The position numbers were made by a program, and so were the translations under genes. The notes under the pieces were generated by a model that worked only from the letters and a program-made list of their open reading frames with translations, was not told where the DNA came from and ran no database searches. Below, piece after piece: positions 27,916 to 36,278 of a DNA stretch of 64,000 nt. Where the stretch lies: positions 1 to 64,000 of the forward strand of contig JBFWRS010000001.1 in assembly GCA_050248795.1 (NCBI GenBank). The letters are read 5' to 3'. The first letter of the stretch is position 1; each line of letters starts with the position of its first letter. Origin of the DNA: CAZTDU01 sp050248795 (GTDB taxonomy: Bacteria; Pseudomonadota; Gammaproteobacteria; Burkholderiales; SG8-39).

Positions 27916-28443
27916 TCATGCGCCAGCCTCGATCTCGTCGTGCATGGCGTCTATCTCGTCCTCGAGGCGTTCGAGAAACTTCAGCTTGCGCACCAGGCCG
28001 CTGGCGCCAGCGTAGTCGTGCTCGCGGTCTATCAGCGCGCCCACGTCGGCCTCGATGCCGCGCCGCAGCACGGCGAGTTCGGCACGCAGCGCATCGAGCG
28101 CTGCGGCGTCCTTCTTCGCCGCCGCCTCCTCGAGGCTCTCGCGCAACTCCATTTGCTGCACAAGGAACTCGCCCGGCATCGCGGTATTGGTCTCGAAACC
28201 CACGTCCACCCCATTCAGCTCGAGCAGGTACTTCGCGCGCGCAAGCGGGTCCTTCAGCGTCCGATAGGCCTCGTTCGCCCGCGTGGTCCACTGCATCGCC
28301 GCGCGCCTGTCGGCGTCGCCGGCGCTGGCGTGGCGATCCGGGTGGACCTGCGCCTGGATCTCGCGGTATGCGCGCTCCAGCAACTGGGCGTCGAGCGCGA
28401 AGGCCGGCTCGAGGCCGAAGAGTTCAAAGTGGTTCCGCATCAC
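27916..28443 (-). CDS. hscB: Fe-S assembly J-protein co-chaperone HscB
   Basis: HscB delivers IscU to HscA and stimulates its ATPase. The 175-aa protein has the J-domain with HPDR (AYREIQAQVHPDRHAS) and a C-terminal three-helix IscU-binding domain (MPGEFLVQQMELRESLEEA). It is 24 bases upstream of hscA in the isc operon, with a 76-base gap after iscA. Confidence 0.93.
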   Translation of the reverse strand: MMRNHFELFGLEPAFALDAQLLERAYREIQAQVHPDRHASAGDADRRAAMQWTTRANEAYRTLKDPLARAKYLLELNGVDVGFETNTAMPGEFLVQQMELRESLEEAAAKKDAAALDALRAELAVLRRGIEADVGALIDREHDYAGASGLVRKLKFLERLEDEIDAMHDEIEAGA

Positions 28444-28519
28444 CGTTGCAGCGACGTCTCACGCGCCTCCGCATGCGCATCCCGCATGTCGGCCGGCAGC
28501 GCGAGCGTCGTGCAATCTG

Positions 28520-28843
28520 CTAGACGTTGAAGCTTTCCCCGCAGCCGCACTCGTCCTTCACGTTGGGGTTGCGGAACTTGAAACCCTCGTTCAGCCCTTC
28601 GCGGGTGTAGTCGAGCTCGGTGCCATCTATGTACGGCAGGCTCTTCGGGTCCACCAGCACCCGCACGCCGTGGCTCTCGAACTGCACGTCCTCGGGCGAC
28701 GCCTGGTCGGCAAACTCGAGCTTGTAGGCAAGTCCCGAGCATCCGGTCGTGCGCACGCCCAGGCGCAGGCCGTAGCCCTTGCCGCGCTTCTGCATGAAGC
28801 CCTGGACGTGGTTGGCGGCCTTCTCGGTAAGCGTGATCGACAT
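28520..28843 (-). CDS. iscA: A-type Fe-S carrier IscA
   Basis: IscA carries iron or Fe-S clusters to target proteins. The 107-aa protein has the three conserved cysteines, one in RTTGCSGLAYKLEF and two in the C-terminal CGCGESF. It follows iscU by five bases in the operon. Confidence 0.95.
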   Translation of the reverse strand: MSITLTEKAANHVQGFMQKRGKGYGLRLGVRTTGCSGLAYKLEFADQASPEDVQFESHGVRVLVDPKSLPYIDGTELDYTREGLNEGFKFRNPNVKDECGCGESFNV

Positions 28844-28848
28844 GGCTT

Positions 28849-29259
28849 TCAGGCCGCCTCTGTTTCAGCCTTCTGCGGCGCGCCGTGCTTCTTGCGGTAG
28901 TCCTCGACCGCGGCCTTGATGGCGTCCTCCGCGAGGATGGAGCAGTGGATCTTCACCGGCGGCAGCGCGAGTTCCTCGGCGATCTGCGTGTTCTTGATCG
29001 TCGCCGCCTCGTCCAGCGTCTTGCCCTTGACCCATTCGGTCACCAGCGAGGACGATGCGATCGCCGAGCCGCAGCCATAGGTCTTGAAGCGCGCGTCCTC
29101 GATGACGCCGTCAGGCCCCACCTTGATCTGAAGTTTCATCACGTCGCCGCAGGCCGGGGCGCCGACCATGCCGGTGCCCACGGACTCGTCGCCCTTTTCG
29201 AAGGCGCCGACGTTGCGCGGATTTTCGTAGTGATCGATGACCTTGTCGCTGTATGCCAT
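28849..29259 (-). CDS. iscU: Fe-S cluster scaffold IscU
   Basis: IscU is the scaffold on which clusters are built from IscS sulfur. The 136-aa protein has Cys in APACGDVMKLQI, YGCGSAIASSS and KIHCSILAEDA, and the LPPVK chaperone-recognition motif. It follows iscS by ten bases. Confidence 0.96.
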   Translation of the reverse strand: MAYSDKVIDHYENPRNVGAFEKGDESVGTGMVGAPACGDVMKLQIKVGPDGVIEDARFKTYGCGSAIASSSLVTEWVKGKTLDEAATIKNTQIAEELALPPVKIHCSILAEDAIKAAVEDYRKKHGAPQKAETEAA

Positions 29260-29269
29260 TTTCAGTACC

Positions 29270-30487
29270 TCAATGTGCGGCCCACTGGACCGAGTTCAAG
29301 TCTACGCCATCCTTGTACATTTCCCAGAGCGGCGACATCTCGCGCAGCTTGCCCACCTTCGACTTCACGTGATCGATGGTGTAGGCGACCTCTTCCTCGG
29401 TGGTAAAGCGCCCGAGCGTGAAGCGGATCGAGGAATGCGCGAGTTCGTCCGAGCGCCCCAGCGCGCGCAGCACGTACGAGGGCTCGAGCGAAGCCGAGGT
29501 GCACGCCGAGCCCGAGGACACCGCGATGTCCTTGACTGCCATGATCAGCGACTCGCCCTCGACGAAGTTGAAGCTGACGTTCAGGTTGTGCGGCACGCGC
29601 CGCTCGAGGTCGCCGTTGACGAACACCTCTTCCATCTGCTGCAGGCCGCCGAGCAGCTTCCCGCGCAGCATCCTGATGCGCTCGTTCTCCACCGCCATCT
29701 CGAGCCTCGCCAGTCGGAACGCCTCGCCCATGCCGGCGATCTGGTGCGTCGCCAGCGTCCCGGAACGAAAGCCCCTCTCGTGGCCGCCGCCGTGAATCTG
29801 CGCTTCCAGCCGCACGCGCGGCTTCCTGCGCACGTACAGCGCGCCCACGCCCTTGGGGCCGTAGGTCTTGTGCGCCGAGAACGACATCAGGTCCACCTTC
29901 AGCGCGGCGAGGTCTATGGCGACCTTGCCCGTGGCCTGCGCGCTGTCGACGTGGAAGATGATCCCTTTCGAACGGCAGATCTCCGCCATCGCGGGGATGT
30001 CCTGGATGACGCCGATTTCGTTGTTCACGTACACCACCGAGGCAAGGATGGTGTCGGGGCGCAGCGCCGCCTTGAACCGGTCCAGGTCGACAATGCCGTC
30101 GGCGTCCACGTCGAGGTAAGTCGCCTCGAAGCCGCGCCGTTCCAGCTCCCGTACCGTGTCCAGCGTCGCCTTGTGCTCGGTCTTCACCGTGACGATGTGC
30201 CTGCCCTTGGACTTGTAGAACTCCGCTGCACCCTTCAGCGCCAGGTTGATCGACTCGGTGGCGCCGGAGGTCCAGACGATCTCCTTCGCGTCGCAGTTCA
30301 CCAGCCGCGCGACGTTCTCGCGCGCCTCCTCCACCGCTTCCTCGGCCTTCCAGCCGAATACGTGCGAGCGGCTCGCGGGATTGCCGAAATCCTCGCGGAT
30401 GTACTGGATCATCTTGTCGGCGACACGCGGGTCTACCGGCGTGGTGGCCGAGTAATCCAGATAGATCGGCAGCTTCAGCGCGCTCAT
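29270..30487 (-). CDS. iscS: Cysteine desulfurase IscS
   Basis: IscS takes sulfur from cysteine for Fe-S clusters and tRNA thiolation, using PLP. The 405-aa length is standard. The PLP lysine lies in SFSAHKTYGPKG, the PLP region includes TEHKATLD, and the sulfur-carrying Cys is in SSGSACTSASLEPS. The ATG (30485-30487) overlaps the iscR stop. Confidence 0.96.
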   Translation of the reverse strand: MSALKLPIYLDYSATTPVDPRVADKMIQYIREDFGNPASRSHVFGWKAEEAVEEARENVARLVNCDAKEIVWTSGATESINLALKGAAEFYKSKGRHIVTVKTEHKATLDTVRELERRGFEATYLDVDADGIVDLDRFKAALRPDTILASVVYVNNEIGVIQDIPAMAEICRSKGIIFHVDSAQATGKVAIDLAALKVDLMSFSAHKTYGPKGVGALYVRRKPRVRLEAQIHGGGHERGFRSGTLATHQIAGMGEAFRLARLEMAVENERIRMLRGKLLGGLQQMEEVFVNGDLERRVPHNLNVSFNFVEGESLIMAVKDIAVSSGSACTSASLEPSYVLRALGRSDELAHSSIRFTLGRFTTEEEVAYTIDHVKSKVGKLREMSPLWEMYKDGVDLNSVQWAAH

Positions 30488-30963
30488 ACCGCTTCCGCCA
30501 GTTCGGGATTCTGCGATGACTTGCTCGCGCGCAGGTCCACCAGCACGGCAACCTGCTTGCCGCTCTGGTGCGCGACCAGGTCGGCCAGCGTCACCGACGC
30601 AAGGTACTCGTAGATCTTCTCGTTCAGCCGCGTCCACAGGTCATGCGTCATGCAGCGCTTGTCGTCGTGGCAGTTCTCCTTGCCGCCACAACTGGTGGCA
30701 TCCAGCGGCTCGTCCACGGCGACGATGATTTCGGCGACGGAAATGTCCTGCGCGGCCATGGCGAGGTTGTACCCGCCTCCTGGCCCGCGCACGCTGTTCA
30801 CCAGCTTGCGGCGGCGCAGCTTGCCGAACAGTTGCTCGAGGTACGACAGCGAGATCCGCTGCCTTTCGCTGATCCCGGCGAGCGTCACCGGCCCGCGCGA
30901 CTGCCGCATGGCCACGTCCACCATCGCCGTCACTGCGAACCGTCCTTTTGTCGTCAGCCTCAT
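30484..30963 (-). CDS. iscR: Fe-S cluster regulator IscR
   Basis: IscR is an Rrf2-family repressor that senses Fe-S status and controls the isc operon. The 159-aa protein has the N-terminal winged helix (MRLTTKGRFAVTAMVDVA). Its cluster ligands are Cys92, Cys98, Cys104 and His107 in SCGGKENCHDDKRCMTHDLW, matching the E. coli positions. It is the first gene of the operon, directly behind a promoter with a type-1 IscR box. Confidence 0.96.
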   Translation of the reverse strand: MRLTTKGRFAVTAMVDVAMRQSRGPVTLAGISERQRISLSYLEQLFGKLRRRKLVNSVRGPGGGYNLAMAAQDISVAEIIVAVDEPLDATSCGGKENCHDDKRCMTHDLWTRLNEKIYEYLASVTLADLVAHQSGKQVAVLVDLRASKSSQNPELAEAV

Positions 30964-30976
30964 GCAGACTCCCTCA

Positions 30977-31026
30977 ATACCCGATTAACGGGCTCAACTA
31001 TAACAAAGACCCACGGAAAACGTCAA
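30977..31026 (-). promoter_or_regulatory. isc operon promoter with type-1 IscR box
   Basis: On the minus strand TTGACG (31021-31026) and TATAGT (30997-31002) are spaced 18 bases, a good sigma-70 promoter. A 25-base stretch at 30977-31001 begins ATAGTTGA and ends TCGGGTAT. It keeps both half-sites of the type-1 IscR consensus and overlaps the -10 box, so holo-IscR would block transcription. A second ATAGTTGA lies over the -35 box. Confidence 0.75.
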
Positions 31027-31049
31027 CTATTCAAGCCATTGATTAAAAG

Positions 31050-31751
31050 CTATTTCACCACGCGAAGCGGGCTGGATTCGCGCTCCGACTCGAGCCGGGA
31101 CAGCTTCTCGCTGAGCGCCGCGAGCGCATGTTCCAGCTCCTGTGAATGCGCCACCAGCGACTGGATCGCCTTGGCATATGGATCGTCCTGCCCCTGCACG
31201 ACCGCATAGGCGGCGAAGCGTTCGGCCTGGGTAGCGCCGCCCTCGACGATGCGGCCCGGAATGCCCACCACGGTGGCGCCCGCCGGGACTTCCTTCACCA
31301 CGACCGCGTTCGACCCGATCTTCGCGCCCGCGCCGACATTGAAGCCGCCCAGCACCTTAGCGCCCGCACCGACGACGACGCCGGCGCCGAGCGTCGGATG
31401 GCGCTTGGTGCCCCGATACAGCGACGTGCCGCCCAGCGTCACGCCCTGGTAGATGGTGGCGCCGTCGCCGACCTCGGCGGTTTCGCCTATCACCACGCCC
31501 ATACCGTGATCGATGAACACGCGCCGGCCGATCACCGCCCCGGGATGGATCTCGATGCCGGTGAGCCAGCGGCCGAACTGGGAGATGACCCGGCCCAGCC
31601 AGCGCAATCGCCGCCGCCAGAACCAGTGCGCGAACTTGTGCACGTAAATGGCGTGCAAGCCCGGGTAGCAGGTCAGCACCTCGAAGGCGGAACGTGCCGC
31701 GGGGTCGCGCGCCATGATGCTGGCAATGTCTTCGCGCAGGCGCCTGAACAT
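31050..31751 (-). CDS. cysE: Serine O-acetyltransferase
   Basis: CysE makes O-acetylserine, the precursor of cysteine. The 233-aa protein has the N-terminal helical region (MFRRLREDIASIMARDPAA) and the left-handed beta-helix hexapeptide repeats (IEIHPGAVIGRRVFIDHGMG, GETAEVGDGATIYQGVTLGG). The catalytic His is in IDHGMGVVIGETAEVG. The extended C-terminal helix (LESERESSPLRVVK) is longer than in short forms. Its place upstream of the isc operon, as supplier of cysteine for IscS, is common in betaproteobacteria. Confidence 0.94.
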   Translation of the reverse strand: MFRRLREDIASIMARDPAARSAFEVLTCYPGLHAIYVHKFAHWFWRRRLRWLGRVISQFGRWLTGIEIHPGAVIGRRVFIDHGMGVVIGETAEVGDGATIYQGVTLGGTSLYRGTKRHPTLGAGVVVGAGAKVLGGFNVGAGAKIGSNAVVVKEVPAGATVVGIPGRIVEGGATQAERFAAYAVVQGQDDPYAKAIQSLVAHSQELEHALAALSEKLSRLESERESSPLRVVK

Positions 31752-31789
31752 GCTTGAATTCTAATTTACCCGACGAATGTGATCAACTA

Positions 31790-32512
31790 TTATTTCCCCT
31801 TTCTGGTCAATGACTTGAGCAGCCCACGCAGAATGTTCACCTCTTCGCGCTCGAGCGCTGCGCGCGAGAACATGCGGCGAAAACGCTCGCGCAGGCGCTT
31901 GGGTTCGGCAGGGTCGAAAAACCCGCTGTCGGCGGCGACCTGCTCGAGGTGCGCGTACAAGCCCTCGAGGTCCTCGACCGTCGCGGGCTTCTCCTCACGC
32001 GGCGGCGGCACCTTCCCCTCCCCGGCGGCGCAGCGCAGTTCGTAGGCCACCACCTGCACCGCCTGCGCGAGGTTCAGGGAGGTGTACGCGGGATCGGCCG
32101 GAATGTGCACCAGTACCTGGCAGGCGAGCAGTTCCTCGTTGGTCAGGCCCGCAGTCTCGTTGCCGAACACAAACGCGATCGGCCCGGCCTGCGCGCGCGA
32201 CAAGGCCGGCGCGGCCGCTTCGCGCACGGACTTCACCTCCAGCGACCACTCGCGCGGGCGTGCCGTGAGTCCGTACGCGGCTGCGCAGTCGCCTATCGCC
32301 TCGACCAGCGTTCCATGAATGCGCGCCGCGTGCAGCACATCCACGGCGCTGCTCGCCAGCCACTCCGCCTCCGGTGCCGGATAGCGCTCAGGCGCCACGA
32401 GCCGCAGGTCGGCAAGCCCCATGTTCTTCATCGCCCGTGCGGCCGATCCGATGTTTCCCGGATGGCTGGGCCGGCACAGCACTACGCGCACGCGTTCCAG
32501 TATCGATGGCAT
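31790..32512 (-). CDS. trmJ: tRNA (cytidine/uridine-2'-O-)-methyltransferase TrmJ
   Basis: TrmJ is a SPOUT methyltransferase that 2'-O-methylates position 32 of tRNAs using SAM. The 240-aa protein has knot motifs RVVLCRPSHPGNIGSAARAMKNMG, FVFGNETAGLTNEEL and the SAM loop IPADPAYTSLNLAQAVQVVAYELR. The N-terminal region is longer than TrmL and fits TrmJ. It lies upstream of cysE on the same strand and is divergent from suhB. Confidence 0.92.
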   Translation of the reverse strand: MPSILERVRVVLCRPSHPGNIGSAARAMKNMGLADLRLVAPERYPAPEAEWLASSAVDVLHAARIHGTLVEAIGDCAAAYGLTARPREWSLEVKSVREAAAPALSRAQAGPIAFVFGNETAGLTNEELLACQVLVHIPADPAYTSLNLAQAVQVVAYELRCAAGEGKVPPPREEKPATVEDLEGLYAHLEQVAADSGFFDPAEPKRLRERFRRMFSRAALEREEVNILRGLLKSLTRKGK

Positions 32513-32550
32513 GCGCGCAGTGTACCCAGAGTAGAATGCGCGCCTCCCAT

Positions 32551-33330
32551 ATGCATCCAGTCCTCAATATCGCCGTAAAGGCCGCGCGGCGCGCGGGCGC
32601 CGTGATCGCGCGCGCGTCGATGGACGGCACCGCGCTGGAAGTGCACTCGAAGCGCGCGAACGATTTCGTCACCCAGGTGGACAAGGCAGCAGAGGCCGCC
32701 GCGATCGACATCATCCGCAAGGCATACCCGGATCACGGCATCCTCGCCGAGGAATCCGGCGAGAGCGCCGATGCGTCCAGGGCGGAGTACCTGTGGATCA
32801 TCGATCCGCTGGATGGCACCACCAATTTCATCCACGGCTTTCCGCAGTACTGCGTGTCGATCGGCGTGCAGCATCGCGGCGTAATGATCCAGGCGGTGGT
32901 GTACGACCCGAACAAGAACGAACTCTTCACCGCGACCCGCGGGCGCGGCGCGTTCCTCAACGACCGGCGGATCCGCGTCACGCGCTGCATCCGGCTCGCC
33001 GACGCGCTGGTTGCCACCGGATTCCCGTTCAAGGAACTGTCGCGCATCGACCGCTACATGGCGCAGCTACGCACCGTGATGACCTCGTCGGCAGGCATGC
33101 GCCGCGCAGGTTCCGCGGCGCTGGACCTCGCCTACGTTGCCGCCGGGCGCTTCGACGCGTTCTGGGAACTGGGACTGTCCAAATGGGACATGGCGGCGGG
33201 ATCGCTGCTCATCACTGAAGCCGGCGGCCTGGTCGCCGACCCGCAGGGCGGGCAGGAGTTCATGGAATCCGGCGACATCGTCGCCGGCACGCCCAAGGTA
33301 TTCGCACAGTTGCTGGAGGCGCTGAAATGA
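32551..33330 (+). CDS. suhB: Inositol monophosphatase family protein SuhB
   Basis: This is a Mg-dependent phosphatase of 259 aa whose E. coli homologue is also part of the rRNA antitermination complex. Metal-binding motifs are EESGE (ILAEESGES), WIIDPLDGTTNFIHGFP and WDMAAGSLLITEAGG. A promoter -10-like TAGAAT lies 18 bases upstream of the ATG. The downstream lipoprotein start overlaps its stop. Confidence 0.93.
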   Translation: MHPVLNIAVKAARRAGAVIARASMDGTALEVHSKRANDFVTQVDKAAEAAAIDIIRKAYPDHGILAEESGESADASRAEYLWIIDPLDGTTNFIHGFPQYCVSIGVQHRGVMIQAVVYDPNKNELFTATRGRGAFLNDRRIRVTRCIRLADALVATGFPFKELSRIDRYMAQLRTVMTSSAGMRRAGSAALDLAYVAAGRFDAFWELGLSKWDMAAGSLLITEAGGLVADPQGGQEFMESGDIVAGTPKVFAQLLEALK

Positions 33331-33605
33331 AGCTGCGCATCATGGTTCTCGCTGCCGCGCTGCTGCTCGCGGCCTGCGGCTCGAAGCTGAGCGAGGAGAA
33401 CTTCGCCAAGGTGAAGGAAGGCATGAGCGAGCAGGAAGTCATCGCCATACTCGGCACGCCTGCCGAAACGAACAGCGTGCAGATCCTCGCCGTGTCCGGC
33501 ACCTCGTCGACCTGGAAGGACGACACTGCGACGGTGTCGATCCAGTTCGTCAACGGCCAGGTACGGCTGAAGTCCTACTCGAAAGCGCGGGCCGCCGCTA
33601 AGTAG
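33327..33605 (+). CDS. Small lipoprotein, BamE/SmpA-like fold
   Basis: This 92-aa lipoprotein has a signal with the lipobox LLAAC. The mature part (LSEENFAKVKEGMSEQEVIAILGTP) matches the repeat-like motif of the SmpA/OmlA and DUF3862 group. It is probably anchored in the outer or inner membrane. The ATG overlaps the suhB stop. No function is assigned. Its 3' end overlaps the convergent hemerythrin gene by eight bases. Confidence 0.8.
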   Translation: MKLRIMVLAAALLLAACGSKLSEENFAKVKEGMSEQEVIAILGTPAETNSVQILAVSGTSSTWKDDTATVSIQFVNGQVRLKSYSKARAAAK

Positions 33606-34146
33606 CGTCGATGCCGCGCCGTTCGCGCATCGCGCGACCGACGACGGCGAGTTCCGCGTCGGTCAGCAGGCGCGCCGCCATCGGCAGCAGCTCGCTTTCC
33701 TCGCGCGCGATGTGGCGCTCGTAGAGCCCCGCCAGCGCCGCCACGTCCTCCTGCGGCAGGGACACCGGGTTTCCGGCGGCAATCTGCGCGAGCGGCCCTC
33801 GCACCCGCGCCCACAGGATCTCCAGTTCGCGATGCTCAGCGCTGAGCGCCGCGGTGAGCTCGCGGATGCACACCGCGTCCGAGCCGGCCATCGCCTCGAT
33901 GAGCGCGGGGAACAGATCCTCTTCCTCGTCCGCGTGATGCTGCGCGCCGGAGGTATCGAAGTAGCGCATCACGCGCGCCGCCGCCGCGCGCGCTTCGTCG
34001 TCGGCGCCATGCGCGGCAACGTGCGGCACCAGCCGTCGCAGCGTCGCGCACTGGCGTTCGACGCGGCCATGGCAGGCAGCAAGCATTTCCAGCGGCGCTT
34101 CCGGGCCGGCCGCGGGCGTAGGGAATCCGGGAAAATCGTCGCTCAT
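33598..34146 (-). CDS. Hemerythrin domain-containing protein
   Basis: This 182-aa helical protein is predicted to bind a di-iron centre and may sense or store O2 or resist NO. Iron ligands fit the HHE pattern: AACHGRVERQ, QHHADEEEDLFP, SAEHRELE and ERHIAREESELLP. The ATG at 34144-34146 is preferred; an upstream ATG adds 20 residues. It is separate from the second hemerythrin gene at 47708. Confidence 0.85.
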   Translation of the reverse strand: MSDDFPGFPTPAAGPEAPLEMLAACHGRVERQCATLRRLVPHVAAHGADDEARAAAARVMRYFDTSGAQHHADEEEDLFPALIEAMAGSDAVCIRELTAALSAEHRELEILWARVRGPLAQIAAGNPVSLPQEDVAALAGLYERHIAREESELLPMAARLLTDAELAVVGRAMRERRGIDAT

Positions 34147-34252
34147 CTGCCTGGATCGCCTGTCGTGCCCCGCCGGAAGCATCACGTGTATCGGAGTGTA
34201 AATCATGTAAAACCGCTCGACGTTCGATTGTCGCGTGCGTCAAATAGGCATC

Positions 34253-34729
34253 ATGAAAAACATCGCGAAATCCAAGGCAGCACTGGCGCTGGTCGCGACA
34301 GCCGCGATCGGCTTGTGCATCCCCGCGTACGCGGCGCCGCCGGCAAAGTATCGCCATGGCGGGCAACAGGTGCAGCACTCGCACCGTGCGCCCGCGCATC
34401 GGGCGCCGCAGCGGCACCCGCGCCATGATCGGGATGGCGGTTCCGGGCTCGGCGTGCTGCTCGGCATCGCCGCGCTGGGCGCGCTGATCATCGCCTCGCA
34501 GGCGGATGACGAGCCCGTGCCGGCGCCGGCGTATGGACCGCAATACGGACCCCGATATGCGCCGCAATCGGTCCCGCCGGCGGTCTACGGCCCGACCGCC
34601 CCGCCGCCGCCTGTCGTGGAGCAGCGACTGCCCGCAGGCTACTGGTACTACTGCGCCGAGGCCAACGCCTACTATCCACAGATACAGCACTGCGACGGCG
34701 GCTGGCAGCAGGTCGCGCCGAACCGCTGA
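34253..34729 (+). CDS. Exported His/Tyr/Pro-rich membrane-associated protein
   Basis: This 158-aa protein starts with a signal peptide (MKNIAKSKAALALVATAAIG, cut after AYA). A His/Arg/Pro-rich stretch, a hydrophobic segment (GLGVLLGIAALGALIIAS) and a Pro/Tyr-rich part follow. It ends with the common proteobacterial motif WYYCAEANAYYPQIQHCDGG. Function is unknown. A 15-bp hairpin follows its stop. Confidence 0.75.
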   Translation: MKNIAKSKAALALVATAAIGLCIPAYAAPPAKYRHGGQQVQHSHRAPAHRAPQRHPRHDRDGGSGLGVLLGIAALGALIIASQADDEPVPAPAYGPQYGPRYAPQSVPPAVYGPTAPPPPVVEQRLPAGYWYYCAEANAYYPQIQHCDGGWQQVAPNR

Positions 34730-34748
34730 CGCCTCTGGCACGCCACCG

Positions 34749-34782
34749 CCTGCGCTTGGTGCGAAAGCGCACCAAGCGCAGG
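34749..34782. terminator. Perfect 15-bp hairpin with AAAG loop
   Basis: Arm one (34749-34763, starting CCTGCGCTTGG) is fully complementary to arm two (34768-34782), with the loop AAAG. It starts 19 bases after the exported-protein stop and is a likely terminator or mRNA-end structure. Only a mixed CTTCCTTT stretch follows. Confidence 0.65.
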
Positions 34783-34846
34783 AACTGCTTCCTTTCCCGC
34801 CTGTCTGCCAGCAGCACAATCGACCTTTGACCGGGAAGGAAGGAAC

Positions 34847-36193
34847 ATGGCCTACGGCATGTACCTCGTGGTGGCGCCGGGCGCGGCGCTGGATGAGCTC
34901 GCCGACAACATACGTGATCGCATAGGCGGCGCTTCGGGCGACCCGCTGGCGGCAGTGGGCGCCAATCGCGGCCTGGTGCCCGCCGCGGTCGCGCAGGCAC
35001 TCGCGGACGCGCAGCCCGGCACGTCGGTTACTGACCAGTTGATGACGCTGGGCGCCGAAAGCGCCGAGCCGGTGACCACCGCGCGCGCCGCTGAACTGAT
35101 GCGCTCGCGCGAGCCCACCGAGCTGGCGCTCGAGCGTGGCGACGGCAGCGCCGCGCTGGTCAGGAACGGCATCGACTGGCACCTGGCGAGAACCAGACTC
35201 GCCGACGCATGGAGCCTGGTGGGAGGGCGCGACCACATCGACTGGGAAGGCATCCTCGTCGGCCAGATCGACACCGGCTTCACGCAGCACCCGGCGCTTG
35301 GTTTCGTCAACGGCACGCCGGCGTGGATCGACAGCGACCGCGACGCCAATTACTTCTACGCCGAGACCTGGCCGGAACCCGGTTCGCACGAAGCACCCGC
35401 ACCCATGGATTCGGCGCTGGATCCGCTCACCGGCCCGAACGGCGGCCACGGCACGCGCACCGCGACGGTGCTGGCGGGACACGACCCGGCGCAGAGCTAC
35501 TACGGCGCCGCGCCCAGGGTCCCGGTGCTGCCGGTGAGGCTGTCCAACTGCATCGAGATCGGCACCGACATCGCCGGCCTGCACGAGGCGATCGCGCACC
35601 TGATCGACATCGGCGGCTGCGACGTCATCACCATGAGCATGGGCACTGCGCCGGGCGGCATGATGCCCGAGGCGCGCCGCGAACTGCGTCGCGCCTACGA
35701 CAACGGCATCATCGTCTGCTGCGCGGCAGGCAACTACGCGCCCTTCGTCGTCGTGCCTGCGCGTGAGCGCTACACCATCGCCGTTGCGGGCAGCGCGCCG
35801 AACGACGAGCCCTGGAGCGGCTCGAGCTGCGGCCCGCAGGTGGACATATCCGCACCCGCCTGGCCGATCCGTCGCGGCAACGCGCACCGCAACCGCGATG
35901 CGCCGCCGACCTACGACTACGGCTACGGCGACGGCACCTCCTTCGCCACGCCGCAGGTCGCCGCCGCAGCGGCGCTGTGGCTAGCGCGCCACCGCGGCCG
36001 CCTGCGCAGCAAGTACCCGCAGAACTGGATGCGCGTGGAAGCTTTCAAGCGGCTGCTGAAGCGCACCGCCGACACCGTCGGCGGCGCCTGGGACACGGAA
36101 AGCCACGGTGCCGGCATCCTCGATGCGCGTGCACTGCTCGAAGCTTCCTTGCCAAATGCAAATACCCTGGAACGCGAGGAAGACCAGGCCTGA
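34847..36193 (+). CDS. S8-family subtilisin-like serine protease
   Basis: This 448-aa subtilase has the full catalytic triad: Asp142 (VGQIDTGF), His201 (GGHGTRTATVLAG) and Ser365 (GDGTSFATPQVAAA). The oxyanion Asn is in CCAAGNYAPF. The first about 110 residues are an unrecognised N-terminal region without a signal peptide, so an intracellular or unusual export route is implied. A GGAAGGAAC site precedes the ATG. It follows the 15-bp hairpin, so it probably has its own promoter. Confidence 0.88.
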   Translation: MAYGMYLVVAPGAALDELADNIRDRIGGASGDPLAAVGANRGLVPAAVAQALADAQPGTSVTDQLMTLGAESAEPVTTARAAELMRSREPTELALERGDGSAALVRNGIDWHLARTRLADAWSLVGGRDHIDWEGILVGQIDTGFTQHPALGFVNGTPAWIDSDRDANYFYAETWPEPGSHEAPAPMDSALDPLTGPNGGHGTRTATVLAGHDPAQSYYGAAPRVPVLPVRLSNCIEIGTDIAGLHEAIAHLIDIGGCDVITMSMGTAPGGMMPEARRELRRAYDNGIIVCCAAGNYAPFVVVPARERYTIAVAGSAPNDEPWSGSSCGPQVDISAPAWPIRRGNAHRNRDAPPTYDYGYGDGTSFATPQVAAAAALWLARHRGRLRSKYPQNWMRVEAFKRLLKRTADTVGGAWDTESHGAGILDARALLEASLPNANTLEREEDQA

Positions 36194-36278
36194 ACATTGA
36201 AACAGGGGCTGGCGCCCGGCCGCCGTTAGGCGTGAAATCCGGATTCGCCGGACGCCCCGGCAGACCGGAGACGCACAG

